Assembly (NCBI RefSeq): GCF_020164435.1
Contig: NZ_JAIUDQ010000019.1
Location: 26,292-90,291 of the forward strand
Direction: 5' to 3'
DNA: 64,000 nt
DNA from: Phyllobacterium lublinensis
GTDB taxonomy: Bacteria > Pseudomonadota > Alphaproteobacteria > Rhizobiales > Rhizobiaceae
Below, piece after piece: positions 9,338 to 19,271 of the stretch. The number at the start of each line of letters is the position of its first letter. Within the stretch, counting starts at the first letter, position 1. Made by a program: the position numbers and the translations under genes. The notes under the pieces are model-generated. The model had not been told where the DNA came from and ran no database searches. It saw only the letters and a list, made by a program, of their open reading frames with translations.

Positions 9338-9550
9338 GAATTATTTCGGTCACGCAAATAGCACCGTCAGGCCGCAGTCGCAATGCTTCTATGCGCTGAC
9401 CCATGCCAATATCATCTTTTTCGGGATAAATCACTCCAATCAAACATAGGATTATTTCAGATTAATGCAATGTCGCAGGCTTTATCGATTTGATCCGGCG
9501 TGGCAAAAGGCTCAGGGTCACGACCTTAACCGCCGCTGGAAGTCACACAC

Positions 9551-10342
9551 ATGATTGCATCCCCGCCACAGTTCCTTGACGTCGCTGGCACGAATATCGC
9601 GCTGCGCCGCCGAGCGGGAGGCGAACCCGGCATTGTCTGGCTCGGCGGTTATCGCTCCGACATGCTGGGCACAAAGGCCGAGTGGCTGGACCAGTATGCG
9701 TCCGCCAACGGACTGGCGTTTCTGCGGCACGATTACTCCGGCCATGGCGAGTCCGGAGGAGAGTTCCGGGATGGAACCATCTCCCTTTGGCTGGAACAAA
9801 GTCTTGCCGTCTTCAGGCAATTTGCATCGGGACCGCAGATTCTGGTGGGCTCCTCCATGGGGGGCTGGATTGCCCTTCGTATGATCCAGGAGTTGCAGAG
9901 GTCGGGCGAGCGCGAACAAGTCGCCGGTCTCGTCCTGATCGCGCCAGCGCCGGATTTTACGTCGGAGCTGGTCGAACCGCACCTCACGCATGACCAGCGC
10001 CGGCAAATCGCCGAACAAGGCTATATGGAAGAGTCCTCGGACTACGCGCCAGAACCTTACATCTATACAAAGGCACTGCTTGAGGACGGCAAGGCCAACC
10101 TGGTTCTCAAAGGCGTGATCCAGACCGATTGCCCGGTTCACATTCTGCAGGGCATGGAAGACAGGGATGTGCCTTACACGCACGCATTGCGGCTGGTGGA
10201 CCACCTGCCCGTCGACGATGTAACCATCACGCTTGTACGGGACGGCGACCATCGCCTCTCACGCCAGCAGGATCTTGAACTTCTCTCCCGTACGATATCT
10301 TCGATGATTGAGCGGTCAAAACCCCGCAAATCCCTCCAGTAG
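9551..10342 (+). CDS. Alpha/beta hydrolase
   Basis: A 263-residue serine hydrolase. The nucleophile elbow GSSMGG puts the catalytic serine at 102. The acid is probably D206 (ILQGMEDRDVP) and the histidine H234 (VRDGDHRLS). The layout is like short-chain esterases and the ABHD10 thioesterases, without a lid domain or signal peptide. The substrate is not predictable. The benE-like gene starts 21 bases later on the same strand, so the two may share a transcript, but I see no biochemical link. Confidence 0.85.
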   Translation: MIASPPQFLDVAGTNIALRRRAGGEPGIVWLGGYRSDMLGTKAEWLDQYASANGLAFLRHDYSGHGESGGEFRDGTISLWLEQSLAVFRQFASGPQILVGSSMGGWIALRMIQELQRSGEREQVAGLVLIAPAPDFTSELVEPHLTHDQRRQIAEQGYMEESSDYAPEPYIYTKALLEDGKANLVLKGVIQTDCPVHILQGMEDRDVPYTHALRLVDHLPVDDVTITLVRDGDHRLSRQQDLELLSRTISSMIERSKPRKSLQ

Positions 10343-10363
10343 GCCTCCCGCCACAGGTTTGTC

Positions 10364-11509
10364 ATGCGCTTTTCCGTGATTGCATCTGCCGTCGTCGCTG
10401 CCGTCGTTGGATTTGGCGGGACGCTTGCCCTCATCATTGCTGCAGCGCAGGCGCTCGGCGCGACCCAGGCCGAAACTGCAAGTTGGGTAACAGCAATCTG
10501 CCTCGCTATGTTCGTCGCTACCGGCTATCTGAGCTGGCGCTACAAGATGCCGATTATCGCTGCATGGTCGACGCCCGGCCTTGCCCTCATCGGCGGATCG
10601 ATGGGATTCACCATGCAGCAGGCTGTCGGCGCATTCATCGTAACCGCCATCGCAATCATCCTAACGGGACTGGTGAAACCGATTTCGGTTCTCGTTTCGA
10701 GAATCCCGGCATCCATCGCCTCGGGCATGCTGGCCGGCATACTCTTCGCCTTTCTCACCGGTGCAGCCAAGACGATACCCATTGATCCATTCTTTGTTCT
10801 GCCGCTCATTGCGCTGTTCTTCATTATCCGCTTGTTCAATCCGGCAATGGCCGTGCTTGCCGTGCTGTTTGGCGGTGTTCTCTATGCCTTTCTCAGTGGA
10901 CGCGTGGCTAGCGTGCCCGGTATTGAACTCTCGACGCTTGCGATCATCCCGCCGGTTTTCGATGCAAGCGCGATGATCGGCCTGGCATTGCCGCTTTATC
11001 TCGTCACCATGGCATCGCAAAACTTGCCGGGCTTTGCCGTGCTGCGCGCGGCTGGCTACGAGCCACCGACCTCAGCCGCGTTGCAAGTCACCGGGCTTGT
11101 TTCCCTTATGACTGCCCCCTTCGGTGCACACACCAGCAACATGGCCGCGATTTCCGCCGCGATCTGCACCGGACCTGATGCCCATCCTGATCCGGCAAAG
11201 CGTTGGCTGACAGGTCCCATCTACGCCCTCTGCTATCTGATCTTTGCCCTCTTTGGGGCATCGCTGGTTGCCCTCTTCGCAGTGCTGCCTCCACCGCTGA
11301 TCGCCCTCGTCGCTGGCCTCGCGCTGATCGGCGCATTCACCAATGCGATGTCACTTGCTCTGAAAGTTGAATCCGAACGGCTGGCAGCCATCGTTACCTT
11401 TGCGGTGACCGCATCGGGCATCAGCATTGGCGGAATCGGCGCTGCATTCTGGGCGTTGGTGGCCGGCTTGATCGTTGTTTGCATCGATCACGCAAAGAAA
11501 TATCTCTGA
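10364..11509 (+). CDS. BenE-family transporter (benzoate/H+ symporter family)
   Basis: A 381-residue, almost wholly hydrophobic inner-membrane protein with about eleven or twelve segments. The conserved BenE wording is visible in WSTPGLALI (about 66-74), SRIPASIASGMLAGILFAF (about 111-129) and TAPFGAHTSNMAAISAAICTG (about 246-266). Named members import benzoate with protons. No aromatic-degradation genes lie nearby, so the substrate should stay open. Confidence 0.85.
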   Translation: MRFSVIASAVVAAVVGFGGTLALIIAAAQALGATQAETASWVTAICLAMFVATGYLSWRYKMPIIAAWSTPGLALIGGSMGFTMQQAVGAFIVTAIAIILTGLVKPISVLVSRIPASIASGMLAGILFAFLTGAAKTIPIDPFFVLPLIALFFIIRLFNPAMAVLAVLFGGVLYAFLSGRVASVPGIELSTLAIIPPVFDASAMIGLALPLYLVTMASQNLPGFAVLRAAGYEPPTSAALQVTGLVSLMTAPFGAHTSNMAAISAAICTGPDAHPDPAKRWLTGPIYALCYLIFALFGASLVALFAVLPPPLIALVAGLALIGAFTNAMSLALKVESERLAAIVTFAVTASGISIGGIGAAFWALVAGLIVVCIDHAKKYL

Positions 11510-11625
11510 TTTCAACACTTTGGAGCATTTGAAATCACACTTTCTTGAAAAGGCGCAAATCCCATCCCATGTCGATATCAATCGACCAATCGGGGTCGGG
11601 GCTTTCTTGATAGGAAGGGCTTTCG

Positions 11626-12078
11626 ATGAACAATGCTGCTTTGATCCGGCCAGGCTGGACTCCGGCAACCATCGCTCTGATGATTATCGGTTTCATGCTG
11701 TTCTGGCCACTTGGCTTGGCCATGCTTGCCTACATAGTCTGGGGCAACCGCTTCAGCGGCTTCAAAAGCGAAATGAACAACGCGGCCGGAAATTTCTGCG
11801 GTGCATTCCGCCGCAACGGGCGGTCGCACCAATTCGGCAGAGGTCCGTTCGGAACCGGTAACATCGCATTTGACGAATGGCGTGAAAAAGAGCTGGAGCG
11901 TCTCGACGAAGAACGCCGCAAGCTCGATGAAATGCGTGGCGAGTTTGAAGAGTATGCGCGTGAGTTGCGCCGCGCCAAGGACCGCGAGGAGTTCGACCGC
12001 TTCATGGCCGAACGCAACGCTGCACCAAAGAAGCCCTCCGGCTCGGTTCCCGGCGTAAACGATACGGACGCAGAGTAA
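11626..12078 (+). CDS. DUF2852 family membrane protein
   Basis: A 150-residue protein of a Rhizobiales family of unknown function. One long hydrophobic stretch (about 13-40, ATIALMIIGFMLFWPLGLAM) probably crosses the membrane once or as a hairpin. After a glycine- and phenylalanine-rich linker comes a charged helix (about 85-130, rich in E, R and K) that should form a coiled coil and includes ERLDEERRKLDEMRGEFEEY. The C terminus is polar and probably disordered. It is followed by a terminator and so is probably monocistronic. Confidence 0.8.
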   Translation: MNNAALIRPGWTPATIALMIIGFMLFWPLGLAMLAYIVWGNRFSGFKSEMNNAAGNFCGAFRRNGRSHQFGRGPFGTGNIAFDEWREKELERLDEERRKLDEMRGEFEEYARELRRAKDREEFDRFMAERNAAPKKPSGSVPGVNDTDAE

Positions 12079-12131
12079 CGCCATTTCGCATTCAGTTCCC
12101 TCCAGTCCTGATTGCGATGCGATCACCAGCG

Positions 12132-12163
12132 GCGGCGCCTTGCGGCGCCGCTTGTGTTTTGTC
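12132..12163 (+). terminator. Rho-independent terminator
   Basis: Stem GCGGCGCC (12132-12139), loop TTGC, stem GGCGCCGC (12144-12151), then TTGTGTTTTG. It lies 54 bases after the DUF2852 gene. Confidence 0.75.
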
Positions 12164-12198
12164 GTACCGCTTTCGTTCGAATCAATTATTGTGAGGGC

Positions 12199-12957
12199 AT
12201 GATCCTGTCGCTGTTCCGGAGCCCGCCGAAGAAATCCGCAACGCTCAAAGCCGAGCGCAGCTATGAGGTTGCGGGCCGCATCCTGCCCTTGCGCGTGATG
12301 GAAAATCCGCGGGCAACCCGGTTGACCCTTCGCATCGATGCCGGCGGCAAGGGCCTGCGCATGACGGTACCCCCGGGCATGCCGACCAGAGAAATCGACA
12401 AGTTCCTGACGCGCCATGAGGGTTGGATCGAAACGCGCATTGCCAAGATGCCGGACCAGCCGAAGGTGCGTCCGGGAGTCAAGATCCCCGTGCGCGGCGT
12501 TCCGCATCTCATCGTGCATGAGCCCGCCAAGCGGGGAACGGTGCGGCAGGAGAACGGCCCTGACGGTCCCTTGCTGATCGTCTGTGGCGACCGGCCGCAT
12601 CTGGCACGGCGGGTTGGCGACTTCCTGAAACGCGAGGCCCGCCGCGATCTTGAAATGCTCGTGGCGCGACACACGGCAACGGTCGGCCGGCGCGCCAAGG
12701 TCATTCGCCTCAAGGACACGAAGAGCCGCTGGGGCTCGTGCACGACGGACGGAACGCTCGCTTTCTCCTGGCGCATCATGATGGCCCCGCCACCAATCAT
12801 CGACTACCTGGTCGCCCATGAAGTGGCACACCTGAAGGAAATGAACCATGGGCCAAGGTTCTGGAAACTGTGCGGCGAGCTTTGTCCTGATACGGAACGT
12901 TGCAAGGCGTGGCTGAAGCGCAATGGCAGCGCGTTACAAGCAATCGATTTCAGCTGA
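12199..12957 (+). CDS. SprT/YgjP-like zinc metallopeptidase (DUF45)
   Basis: A 252-residue predicted cytosolic metallopeptidase. The zinc motif is H207-E-V-A-H211 with a further histidine at 217 (MNHGPRFW), the usual YgjP pattern. The segment KSRWGSCTTDGTLAFSW upstream is also conserved. The frame stays open to 12112, but those codons overlie the preceding terminator, so I use the ATG at 12199. GAGGG lies very close to it, so translation may be modest. The cellular substrate is unknown. It overlaps or abuts the YdcF-like gene. Confidence 0.85.
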   Translation: MILSLFRSPPKKSATLKAERSYEVAGRILPLRVMENPRATRLTLRIDAGGKGLRMTVPPGMPTREIDKFLTRHEGWIETRIAKMPDQPKVRPGVKIPVRGVPHLIVHEPAKRGTVRQENGPDGPLLIVCGDRPHLARRVGDFLKREARRDLEMLVARHTATVGRRAKVIRLKDTKSRWGSCTTDGTLAFSWRIMMAPPPIIDYLVAHEVAHLKEMNHGPRFWKLCGELCPDTERCKAWLKRNGSALQAIDFS

Positions 12958-12973
12958 TGTGCGGTCTCCTCCC

Positions 12974-13615
12974 ATGACACTGGCGCTTCCGGTCGCCGTG
13001 GAGCAAGCGGCACGCACCCTGTGGGACTTCCATTTGATCTATGATGATTTGGCAGAAAGCGACCTGATCGTCTGCCTCGGCAGCTACGATCTTCGCGTTG
13101 CTGATCGTAGCGCCGAATTGTTCCATCAGGGTCTGGCAAAGCGCGTCTTGTTCACGGGCAAATCCGGCAACTGGACGAGCGGACTGTATGAGGGAACCGA
13201 AGCGGACACTTTTGCGGCACGCGCCAGGACTCTGGGGGTACCAAACGAGGCGATCCTGATCGAACCGCAAGCCACCAATATTGGCGAGAACATCCGGTTT
13301 GCGAAGGCTCTGGTGACAGACGATGTCCGCCGCATCATCATTGTGACCAAACCGCAGACGCAGCGGCGTGCTTATGCGACTGTTCGGGCGCAATGGCCGC
13401 AAGTGGATGCACTCGTGACGGCGCCCTTCACCCGTTTCGAAGATCAGCCGACCGAAGCCTACCCGCTCGAACTGTTCATCAATGAAATGGTCGGCGACGT
13501 GCAAAGAATGATCGACTATCCGGCCAAAGGCTTCCAGATTGCGCAATTCATCCCTGCAACTGTCGCAGATGCGTTCGAATTGCTTGTCAAAGCAGGCTAT
13601 CACCACCATCTCTAA
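12974..13615 (+). CDS. YdcF-family protein (DUF218)
   Basis: A 213-residue protein of the DUF218/YdcF family. The fold binds nucleotides or S-adenosylmethionine in some studied members, and the function is usually unknown. Typical segments are LIVCLGSYDLRVADRSAELF, QATNIGENIRFAK and IIIVTKPQTQRRAYATV. No signal peptide is seen, so this is the cytosolic kind. The ATG at 12974 is 16 bases after the previous stop. An upstream ATG at 12923 would overlap that gene by 35 bases and adds non-conserved residues. Confidence 0.85.
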   Translation: MTLALPVAVEQAARTLWDFHLIYDDLAESDLIVCLGSYDLRVADRSAELFHQGLAKRVLFTGKSGNWTSGLYEGTEADTFAARARTLGVPNEAILIEPQATNIGENIRFAKALVTDDVRRIIIVTKPQTQRRAYATVRAQWPQVDALVTAPFTRFEDQPTEAYPLELFINEMVGDVQRMIDYPAKGFQIAQFIPATVADAFELLVKAGYHHHL

Positions 13616-13673
13616 CCCTTGATCCGTGCGCAAAATCCTCGACTTTGACGCATTTTCGTGCGAGTGGCGGCTG

Positions 13674-14333
13674 ATGAGCCTTGATATCAAGATATGTGGA
13701 GTGAAAACCGACGATGCCATTGCGGCAGCGCTGGACGGCGGCGCGTCCCATATCGGCTTCATTTTCTTTCCAAGAAGCCCGCGCTACGTCGAGCCCGTCG
13801 AGGCCGGACGCTTGCGCCAGGCCATCAGCGGCCGTGCCAAGGCGGTTGCCGTTACGGTAAACGCAGACAACGCATTTCTCGACCGTATCGTTGCCGCGAT
13901 GAGTCCCGACATGCTGCAGCTGCATGGGGATGAGAGCGCTTCCAGGCTCCAAGAAATCAAGGCGCGCTATGGACTGCCCGTTATCAAGGCCTTGTCCGTG
14001 CGCGAGCACAATGATCTCGACCAGATTAGCCCATATCTCGGTATCGCCGACCGCCTGCTTTTCGACGCCAAGCCACCAAAGGGGTCCGAACTCCCCGGCG
14101 GGAATGGCGTTTCTTTCGACTGGCAGGTGCTCAGCGGCCTTGACGCCTCCATCGATTACATGCTTTCCGGTGGTCTGAATGCGGGGAATATCGGCGAGGC
14201 GCTGAAAGCAACCGTGCCCGGCGGTATCGATATTTCGTCCGGCGTGGAGACTGCGCCGGGCATAAAGGATGTTGGCCTGATTGAGGAATTTTTCCGGGCG
14301 GTGCGTGCTGCCAAACGCGCTGATGCGGCCTGA
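13674..14333 (+). CDS. trpF: Phosphoribosylanthranilate isomerase
   Basis: A 219-residue TIM-barrel enzyme that converts N-(5'-phosphoribosyl)anthranilate to CdRP in tryptophan synthesis. The opening DIKICGVKT holds the catalytic cysteine. QLHGDES, LLFDAKPP and MLSGGLNAGNI are standard, and DISSGVETAPGIKD binds the phosphate. The ATG at 13674 gives the normal N terminus, and an upstream GTG at 13626 would not. trpB follows after 54 bases and trpA directly after it, as in other Rhizobiales. Confidence 0.96.
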   Translation: MSLDIKICGVKTDDAIAAALDGGASHIGFIFFPRSPRYVEPVEAGRLRQAISGRAKAVAVTVNADNAFLDRIVAAMSPDMLQLHGDESASRLQEIKARYGLPVIKALSVREHNDLDQISPYLGIADRLLFDAKPPKGSELPGGNGVSFDWQVLSGLDASIDYMLSGGLNAGNIGEALKATVPGGIDISSGVETAPGIKDVGLIEEFFRAVRAAKRADAA

Positions 14334-14387
14334 ACCAAGACGCGGTTGTTCACTGAAACGACCGGAATACAACGAACGGAGCGAGCA

Positions 14388-15638
14388 GTGAACACGGTGG
14401 TTGAGCCCAATTCATTCAAGACAGGTCCAGATGAAGAGGGCATGTTCGGTATTTTTGGCGGGCGGTTTGTCGCCGAAACCTTGATGCCGTTGATCCTCGA
14501 GCTGCAGCAGGCCTATGACGATGCGAAGAACGATCCTTCCTTCAAGGCCGAGCTCCAGGCATTGTCGACCCATTATGCCGGCCGGCCTTCAAAGCTCTAT
14601 TATGCCGAGGGCCTGACCAGGCATGTGCGCCAGCTCGCCAGGGAGCAGGGCCTTGACGGCGGCGCGAAGATCTATTTCAAGCGCGAAGACCTGAACCACA
14701 CGGGCAGCCACAAGATCAACAATTGCCTTGGCCAGATCCTGTTGGCCAAACGCATGGGCAAGACCCGTATCATTGCGGAAACGGGCGCCGGCCAGCACGG
14801 TGTTGCCTCCGCCACCGTCTCGGCGCGGTTCGGCCTGCCTTGCGTGGTCTATATGGGCGCAACAGACGTCGAGCGGCAGAAGCCGAATGTCTTTCGCATG
14901 AAACTGCTGGGTGCAGAGGTCAAGCCGGTCTCTTCCGGCCACGGCACGCTCAAGGACGCGATGAACGAGGCGCTGCGTGACTGGGTTTCGAATGTCGAGG
15001 ACACCTATTATCTGATCGGCACCGCTGCAGGCCCGCATCCCTATCCCGAACTGGTACGCGACTTCCAATCTGTCATCGGAACCGAGGCCCGCGAACAGAT
15101 CCTGGAGCGCGAGGGCCGGCTGCCGGACACGATCATCGCCGCTGTCGGCGGCGGATCGAATGCGATCGGCCTGTTCCATCCTTTCCTTGACGACAAGAAT
15201 GTTGAGATCATCGGCATTGAGGCGGGCGGACGCGGTCTCGACGGTGACGAGCACTGTGCTTCCATGAGCGCCGGTCGGCCGGGTGTCTTGCATGGCAACC
15301 GCACTTATTTGCTGCAGAACAAGGATGGCCAAATCCTCGATGGCCACTCGGTCTCCGCCGGCCTCGATTATCCTGGTGTCGGTCCGGAGCACTCCTGGCT
15401 GCGTGATACCGGCCGGGTATCCTACGTGCCAATCCTCGACGACGAGGCACTAGATGCCTTCCAGCTCACGACACGCACGGAGGGCATCATTCCGGCACTG
15501 GAATCCGCGCATGCCATTGCCTATGCCGTGAAGATTGCGCCCAAGATGGCCCAGGACAAGATCATGATCGTCAACCTTTCAGGCCGCGGCGACAAGGATG
15601 TCCACACGGTCGGTCAACTGCTTGGTATGGATATCTAA
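14388..15638 (+). CDS. trpB: Tryptophan synthase beta chain
   Basis: A 416-residue PLP enzyme that joins indole and serine. K109 in HTGSHKINN forms the Schiff base with [11 protein letters not shown] binds the cofactor phosphate. Translation should start at GTG 14388: a GGAG site lies eight bases upstream and the residues fit the family. The frame extends to 14346 without further support. Length is normal. It lies two bases before trpA. Confidence 0.97.
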   Translation: MNTVVEPNSFKTGPDEEGMFGIFGGRFVAETLMPLILELQQAYDDAKNDPSFKAELQALSTHYAGRPSKLYYAEGLTRHVRQLAREQGLDGGAKIYFKREDLNHTGSHKINNCLGQILLAKRMGKTRIIAETGAGQHGVASATVSARFGLPCVVYMGATDVERQKPNVFRMKLLGAEVKPVSSGHGTLKDAMNEALRDWVSNVEDTYYLIGTAAGPHPYPELVRDFQSVIGTEAREQILEREGRLPDTIIAAVGGGSNAIGLFHPFLDDKNVEIIGIEAGGRGLDGDEHCASMSAGRPGVLHGNRTYLLQNKDGQILDGHSVSAGLDYPGVGPEHSWLRDTGRVSYVPILDDEALDAFQLTTRTEGIIPALESAHAIAYAVKIAPKMAQDKIMIVNLSGRGDKDVHTVGQLLGMDI

Positions 15639-15640
15639 TC

Positions 15641-16480
15641 ATGGCAACACGCATCGACAGGAAGTTTGCCGCGCTGAAGGCTGAAGGCCGTCCTGCACTC
15701 GTTACCTATTTCATGGGCGGTGATCCGGATTTCGACACATCGTTCAAGATCATGAAGGGCTTGCCCGGATCGGGTTCCGACATCATCGAACTCGGCGTTC
15801 CCTTCTCCGACCCCATGGCCGATGGCCCTGCCATTCAGGCAGCAGGTCTGCGCGCCCTGAAGAAGGGTATGTCGCTGACGCGAACGCTCGAAATGGCCGC
15901 TCGGTTTCGCGAGACCGACGAGACCACGCCCATCGTGCTGATGGGTTATTACAATCCGATCTACATCTACGGTGTCGAACGCTTCCTGAAAGATGCCGTG
16001 CGCTCGGGTATCGACGGCTTGATCGTTGTCGACCTGCCGCCGGAAATGGACGAGGAACTGTGTATTCCCGCGATCAAGGCGGGCATCAACTTCATCCGCC
16101 TCGCAACACCTACCACTGACGACAAGCGTTTGCCGAAGGTCCTGCAAAACACATCCGGCTTCGTTTATTACGTGTCGATGAACGGCATTACCGGTTCGGC
16201 GCTGCCGGACACGAGCAGGGTTGCCGCTGCTGTTGAGCGGATCAAGAAGCACACGGATCTGCCGGTTGTCGTCGGCTTTGGCGTCAAGACCGCAGAACAG
16301 GCAAAGGTGATCGGTTCCGCTGCTGATGGCGTTGTGGTTGGAACGGCCATCGTCAATGCGGTGGCCAATACGATCAATCCCGATGGCTCGCTGGTAGCGG
16401 ATCCCGCTGAAGCAGTGGCAACCATGGTGCAGGGTCTTTCGAGCGGCGTGCGCGCATCCCGGCTTGCCGCAGCCGAGTAG
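15641..16480 (+). CDS. trpA: Tryptophan synthase alpha chain
   Basis: A 279-residue TIM barrel that cleaves indole-3-glycerol phosphate and passes indole to TrpB. The catalytic acids are E50 and D61 ([16 protein letters not shown]). [11 protein letters not shown] and [12 protein letters not shown] are also conserved. It starts two bases after trpB and is probably translationally coupled. accD follows after 45 bases on the same strand, a common Rhizobiales arrangement. Confidence 0.98.
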   Translation: MATRIDRKFAALKAEGRPALVTYFMGGDPDFDTSFKIMKGLPGSGSDIIELGVPFSDPMADGPAIQAAGLRALKKGMSLTRTLEMAARFRETDETTPIVLMGYYNPIYIYGVERFLKDAVRSGIDGLIVVDLPPEMDEELCIPAIKAGINFIRLATPTTDDKRLPKVLQNTSGFVYYVSMNGITGSALPDTSRVAAAVERIKKHTDLPVVVGFGVKTAEQAKVIGSAADGVVVGTAIVNAVANTINPDGSLVADPAEAVATMVQGLSSGVRASRLAAAE

Positions 16481-16525
16481 AAGCCCTAAATCAGCGAAAC
16501 CCAGAAGAGAAGAACAGGACCGATC

Positions 16526-17449
16526 ATGAACTGGATCACGAATTACGTCCGGCCAAAGATCAATTCGATGCTTGGCCGCCGTGAAATGCCGGAGAATCTC
16601 TGGATCAAGGATCCAGAATCCGGTGAAATGGTCTTCCATACGGATCTGGAGAAGAACCAGTGGGTCGTTCCGTCATCGGGCCACCACATGCGTATTCCGG
16701 CCAAGGACCGGCTGCGATTCTTCTTCGATGATGGTGTGTTCGAAACGCTTGAGCAACCGAAGGTTGCGATCGACCCGCTGAAATTCCGCGATGAGAAACG
16801 CTATGTCGACCGGTTGAAGGAGCACCGCACCAAGACCGGGCAGGACGATGCTATCATCAATGCGCTCGGAAAAATCGAAGGGCTGCCGATCGTCGTCACG
16901 ATTCATGATTTCAGCTTCATGGGTGGCTCGCTAGGGATGGCCGCTGGTGAAGCGATCATCAAGGGCTTCGAGACGGCAATCGCCCAAAAGAAGCCGCTGG
17001 TTCTCTTTGCAGCATCCGGCGGCGCGCGCATGCAGGAGGGCATTCTCTCGCTCATGCAGTTGCCTCGCACCACCGTTGCGGTGGAAATGCTGAAGGAAGC
17101 CGGGCTTCCCTATATCGTCGTCTTGACCAATCCCACGACCGGAGGCGTCTCGGCTTCCTATGCCATGCTCGGCGATATTCATATTGCCGAACCCGGTGCA
17201 TTGATCGGATTCGCCGGGCAGCGCGTCATTGAGCAGACCATTCGCGAAAAGCTGCCCGAAGGTTTCCAGCGAGCAGAATATCTGAAGACTCATGGCATGG
17301 TGGACATGGTTGTGCCGCGTACCCAGCTGAAGTCGACCATCGCACGCCTGTTGAAGATGATGATGGGCGAGCCAGCGACCGAGGTGCCTGAAGAACTTCC
17401 GAATGGCTTGGCAGCTACCCTGCCGGCCCCTGTCGAAGCTCAGGCTTGA
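16526..17449 (+). CDS. accD: Acetyl-CoA carboxylase carboxyltransferase subunit beta, zinc ribbon degenerate
   Basis: A 307-residue beta subunit that, with AccA, moves the carboxyl group from carboxybiotin to acetyl-CoA. The carboxyltransferase core is intact ([44 protein letters not shown]). The N-terminal zinc ribbon, four cysteines in E. coli, is present in outline but every cysteine is replaced: D29, S32, V48 and S51 occupy the positions. It therefore cannot bind zinc in the usual way. It follows trpA and precedes folC. Confidence 0.96.
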   Translation: MNWITNYVRPKINSMLGRREMPENLWIKDPESGEMVFHTDLEKNQWVVPSSGHHMRIPAKDRLRFFFDDGVFETLEQPKVAIDPLKFRDEKRYVDRLKEHRTKTGQDDAIINALGKIEGLPIVVTIHDFSFMGGSLGMAAGEAIIKGFETAIAQKKPLVLFAASGGARMQEGILSLMQLPRTTVAVEMLKEAGLPYIVVLTNPTTGGVSASYAMLGDIHIAEPGALIGFAGQRVIEQTIREKLPEGFQRAEYLKTHGMVDMVVPRTQLKSTIARLLKMMMGEPATEVPEELPNGLAATLPAPVEAQA

Positions 17450-17486
17450 CTGTTCTTGAAGCATTCCAATCTTTGAGTACCGTATT

Positions 17487-18818
17487 TTGACCTCATCCCG
17501 CGCGACGCAAGAGATAGAACTGCTGTTGGGCTTGTACCCGAAGGGCTTCGATCTGTCCTTGGGCCGCATTACCCGCCTTCTGGATACGCTCGGTAATCCG
17601 CATCTGCGCCTGCCGCCCGTGATTCACGTTGCGGGCACCAATGGCAAGGGATCGGCCGTCGCCTTCTCCCGCGCGCTGCTCGAAGCGGCCGGCTATACGG
17701 TGCATGTGCACACATCGCCGCATCTGGTGCGCTGGCACGAGCGCTTCCGGCTGGGTGATCCGGGTGGAGGCAGGATCGTCGATGATGATGTCCTTGCCGA
17801 CGCGGTCCGTCGCGTCACCGAGGCCAATGCCGGACAGGCAATCACGGTGTTCGAAATTCTGACCGCCGTTACCTTCGTGCTGTTTTCCGAACACCCGGCA
17901 GACGCGATTATCCTTGAGGTTGGCCTCGGCGGCCGGTTCGACGCGACCAACGTAATTCCGGAGCCTGCCGTCAGCGTCATCATGCCCATTTCGCTCGATC
18001 ACCAATCCTATCTTGGCGACCGGGTCGAGCTCATTGCTGCGGAAAAGGCCGGCATCATCAAGCCGCGCTGCCCGGTGGTCATCGGCGCGCAGGAGGAGGA
18101 AGCGGCGCGCATGGTCCTGATCGAGACTGCGGAACGGCGTGATTGCGCTTATTCGGTCTACGGCCAGGATTTCCTCAGTTTTGAAGAGCGCGGCCGGATG
18201 ATCTACCAGGACAATACCGGCTTGATGGATCTGCCATTGCCCGCCTTGCTCGGCCGCCATCAGTTGGCCAATGCCGCAGCAGCCATCCAGGCGGTCAGGA
18301 CTGCCGGATTTACCATTCCCGAACATGTTGTCGAAACTGCGATGGCATCGGTGGAGTGGCCCGCACGCATGCAGCGGCTCATCAAGGGCAAGCTGGTCGA
18401 TCTGACGGTTCCCGGATCGGAAATATGGCTTGATGGCGGACACAATCCAGGAGCTGGACTTGTCATTGCCGAGGCAATTGCCACCCTCGAAGACCGTAAC
18501 CAGCGGCCTCTGTTCCTGATCACCGGAATGATCAACACCAAGGATCCAGTGGGCTATTTCCAGGCTTTCACGGGAATGGCGCGCCACGTCTATACCGTGC
18601 CGATCCGCTCCAGCGGCGCGGGCATTCCGCATGATGAGCTGGCGATTGCGGCCAACGAGGCCGGGCTTTCGGCAGAACCGGTGCATTCGGTCGAGAACGC
18701 CCTGAAGATCCTGCGCGACAGCTGGGACAAATCAGAGCCTGCCCCGCGTATCCTCATCGGTGGGTCGCTCTATCTTGCAGGCGACGTCCTTTCGGACAAT
18801 GGCACGCCGCCGCAATAA
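17487..18818 (+). CDS. folC: Bifunctional folylpolyglutamate synthase/dihydrofolate synthase
   Basis: A 443-residue Mur-ligase-type enzyme that makes dihydrofolate and adds glutamates to folates. The P-loop is HVAGTNGKGS at 47-56. FEILTAVTF and VGLGGRFDATN follow, then the C-terminal glutamate-ligase domain with WLDGGHNPGA. The start appears to be TTG at 17487, since no ATG fits, with a weak GAG about ten bases upstream. It lies 37 bases after accD and probably ends the trp-accD-folC transcript. Confidence 0.95.
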   Translation: MTSSRATQEIELLLGLYPKGFDLSLGRITRLLDTLGNPHLRLPPVIHVAGTNGKGSAVAFSRALLEAAGYTVHVHTSPHLVRWHERFRLGDPGGGRIVDDDVLADAVRRVTEANAGQAITVFEILTAVTFVLFSEHPADAIILEVGLGGRFDATNVIPEPAVSVIMPISLDHQSYLGDRVELIAAEKAGIIKPRCPVVIGAQEEEAARMVLIETAERRDCAYSVYGQDFLSFEERGRMIYQDNTGLMDLPLPALLGRHQLANAAAAIQAVRTAGFTIPEHVVETAMASVEWPARMQRLIKGKLVDLTVPGSEIWLDGGHNPGAGLVIAEAIATLEDRNQRPLFLITGMINTKDPVGYFQAFTGMARHVYTVPIRSSGAGIPHDELAIAANEAGLSAEPVHSVENALKILRDSWDKSEPAPRILIGGSLYLAGDVLSDNGTPPQ

Positions 18819-18821
18819 GCA

Positions 18822-18856
18822 ATAAAAAAGCCCGGCACATGACCGGGCTCTTTGTG
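18822..18856. terminator. Bidirectional terminator between folC and trxA
   Basis: Stem AGCCCGG (18829-18835) and CCGGGCT (18843-18849), with an A-run before and TCTTT after. It serves the convergent folC and trxA genes. Confidence 0.8.
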
Positions 18857-18870
18857 AATAACTGGGTTGA

Positions 18871-19194
18871 TCAGGCGGCCGAATTCCGGATCCAGTCGCT
18901 CAGCTTGCTCTTGGGAGCAGCACCAACCAGATTGGCGGCAAGTTCGCCATCCTTGAACATCAACAAGGTCGGGATCGAACGAACGCCGAACTGGGCAGCC
19001 AGTTCTGGATTCTCGTCGATATTGACCTTGGCGATCTTGACCTTGCCTTCCATCTCCGAAGCGATCTCCTCAAGGGCTGGCGCGATCATCTTGCACGGAC
19101 CACACCATTCGGCCCAAAAGTCAACGACGACGGGCTGACCTGACTGGATTACATCGGACTGGAAATTGCTGGTGTCAATCTTGACGGTAGCCAT
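18871..19194 (-). CDS. trxA: Thioredoxin
   Basis: A 107-residue thioredoxin, the cytosolic disulfide reductase. The active site is WAEWCGPCK with C31 and C34, and the cis-proline segment is [12 protein letters not shown]. Length and start (MATVKIDT) are normal, with a strong AAGGAA-type site upstream. It lies 77 bases after addA on the same strand and ends at a shared terminator. Confidence 0.98.
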   Translation of the reverse strand: MATVKIDTSNFQSDVIQSGQPVVVDFWAEWCGPCKMIAPALEEIASEMEGKVKIAKVNIDENPELAAQFGVRSIPTLLMFKDGELAANLVGAAPKSKLSDWIRNSAA

Positions 19195-19271
19195 AGGCTT
19201 TTCCTTGTATGTTGGTGAATGTGTTGCACATCATGTGGTGAGTCTGCTCACGCTCGTCAAGCTCGGTCATG

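Noticed and set aside
11578..12849. A 423-codon open frame on the minus strand
   Set aside because: It lies antisense to the DUF2852 and YgjP-like genes, has no ribosome site and no family wording. High-GC DNA gives such frames by chance.
13616..13673. A tryptophan attenuator before trpF
   Set aside because: No leader peptide with tandem tryptophan codons and no terminator is visible.
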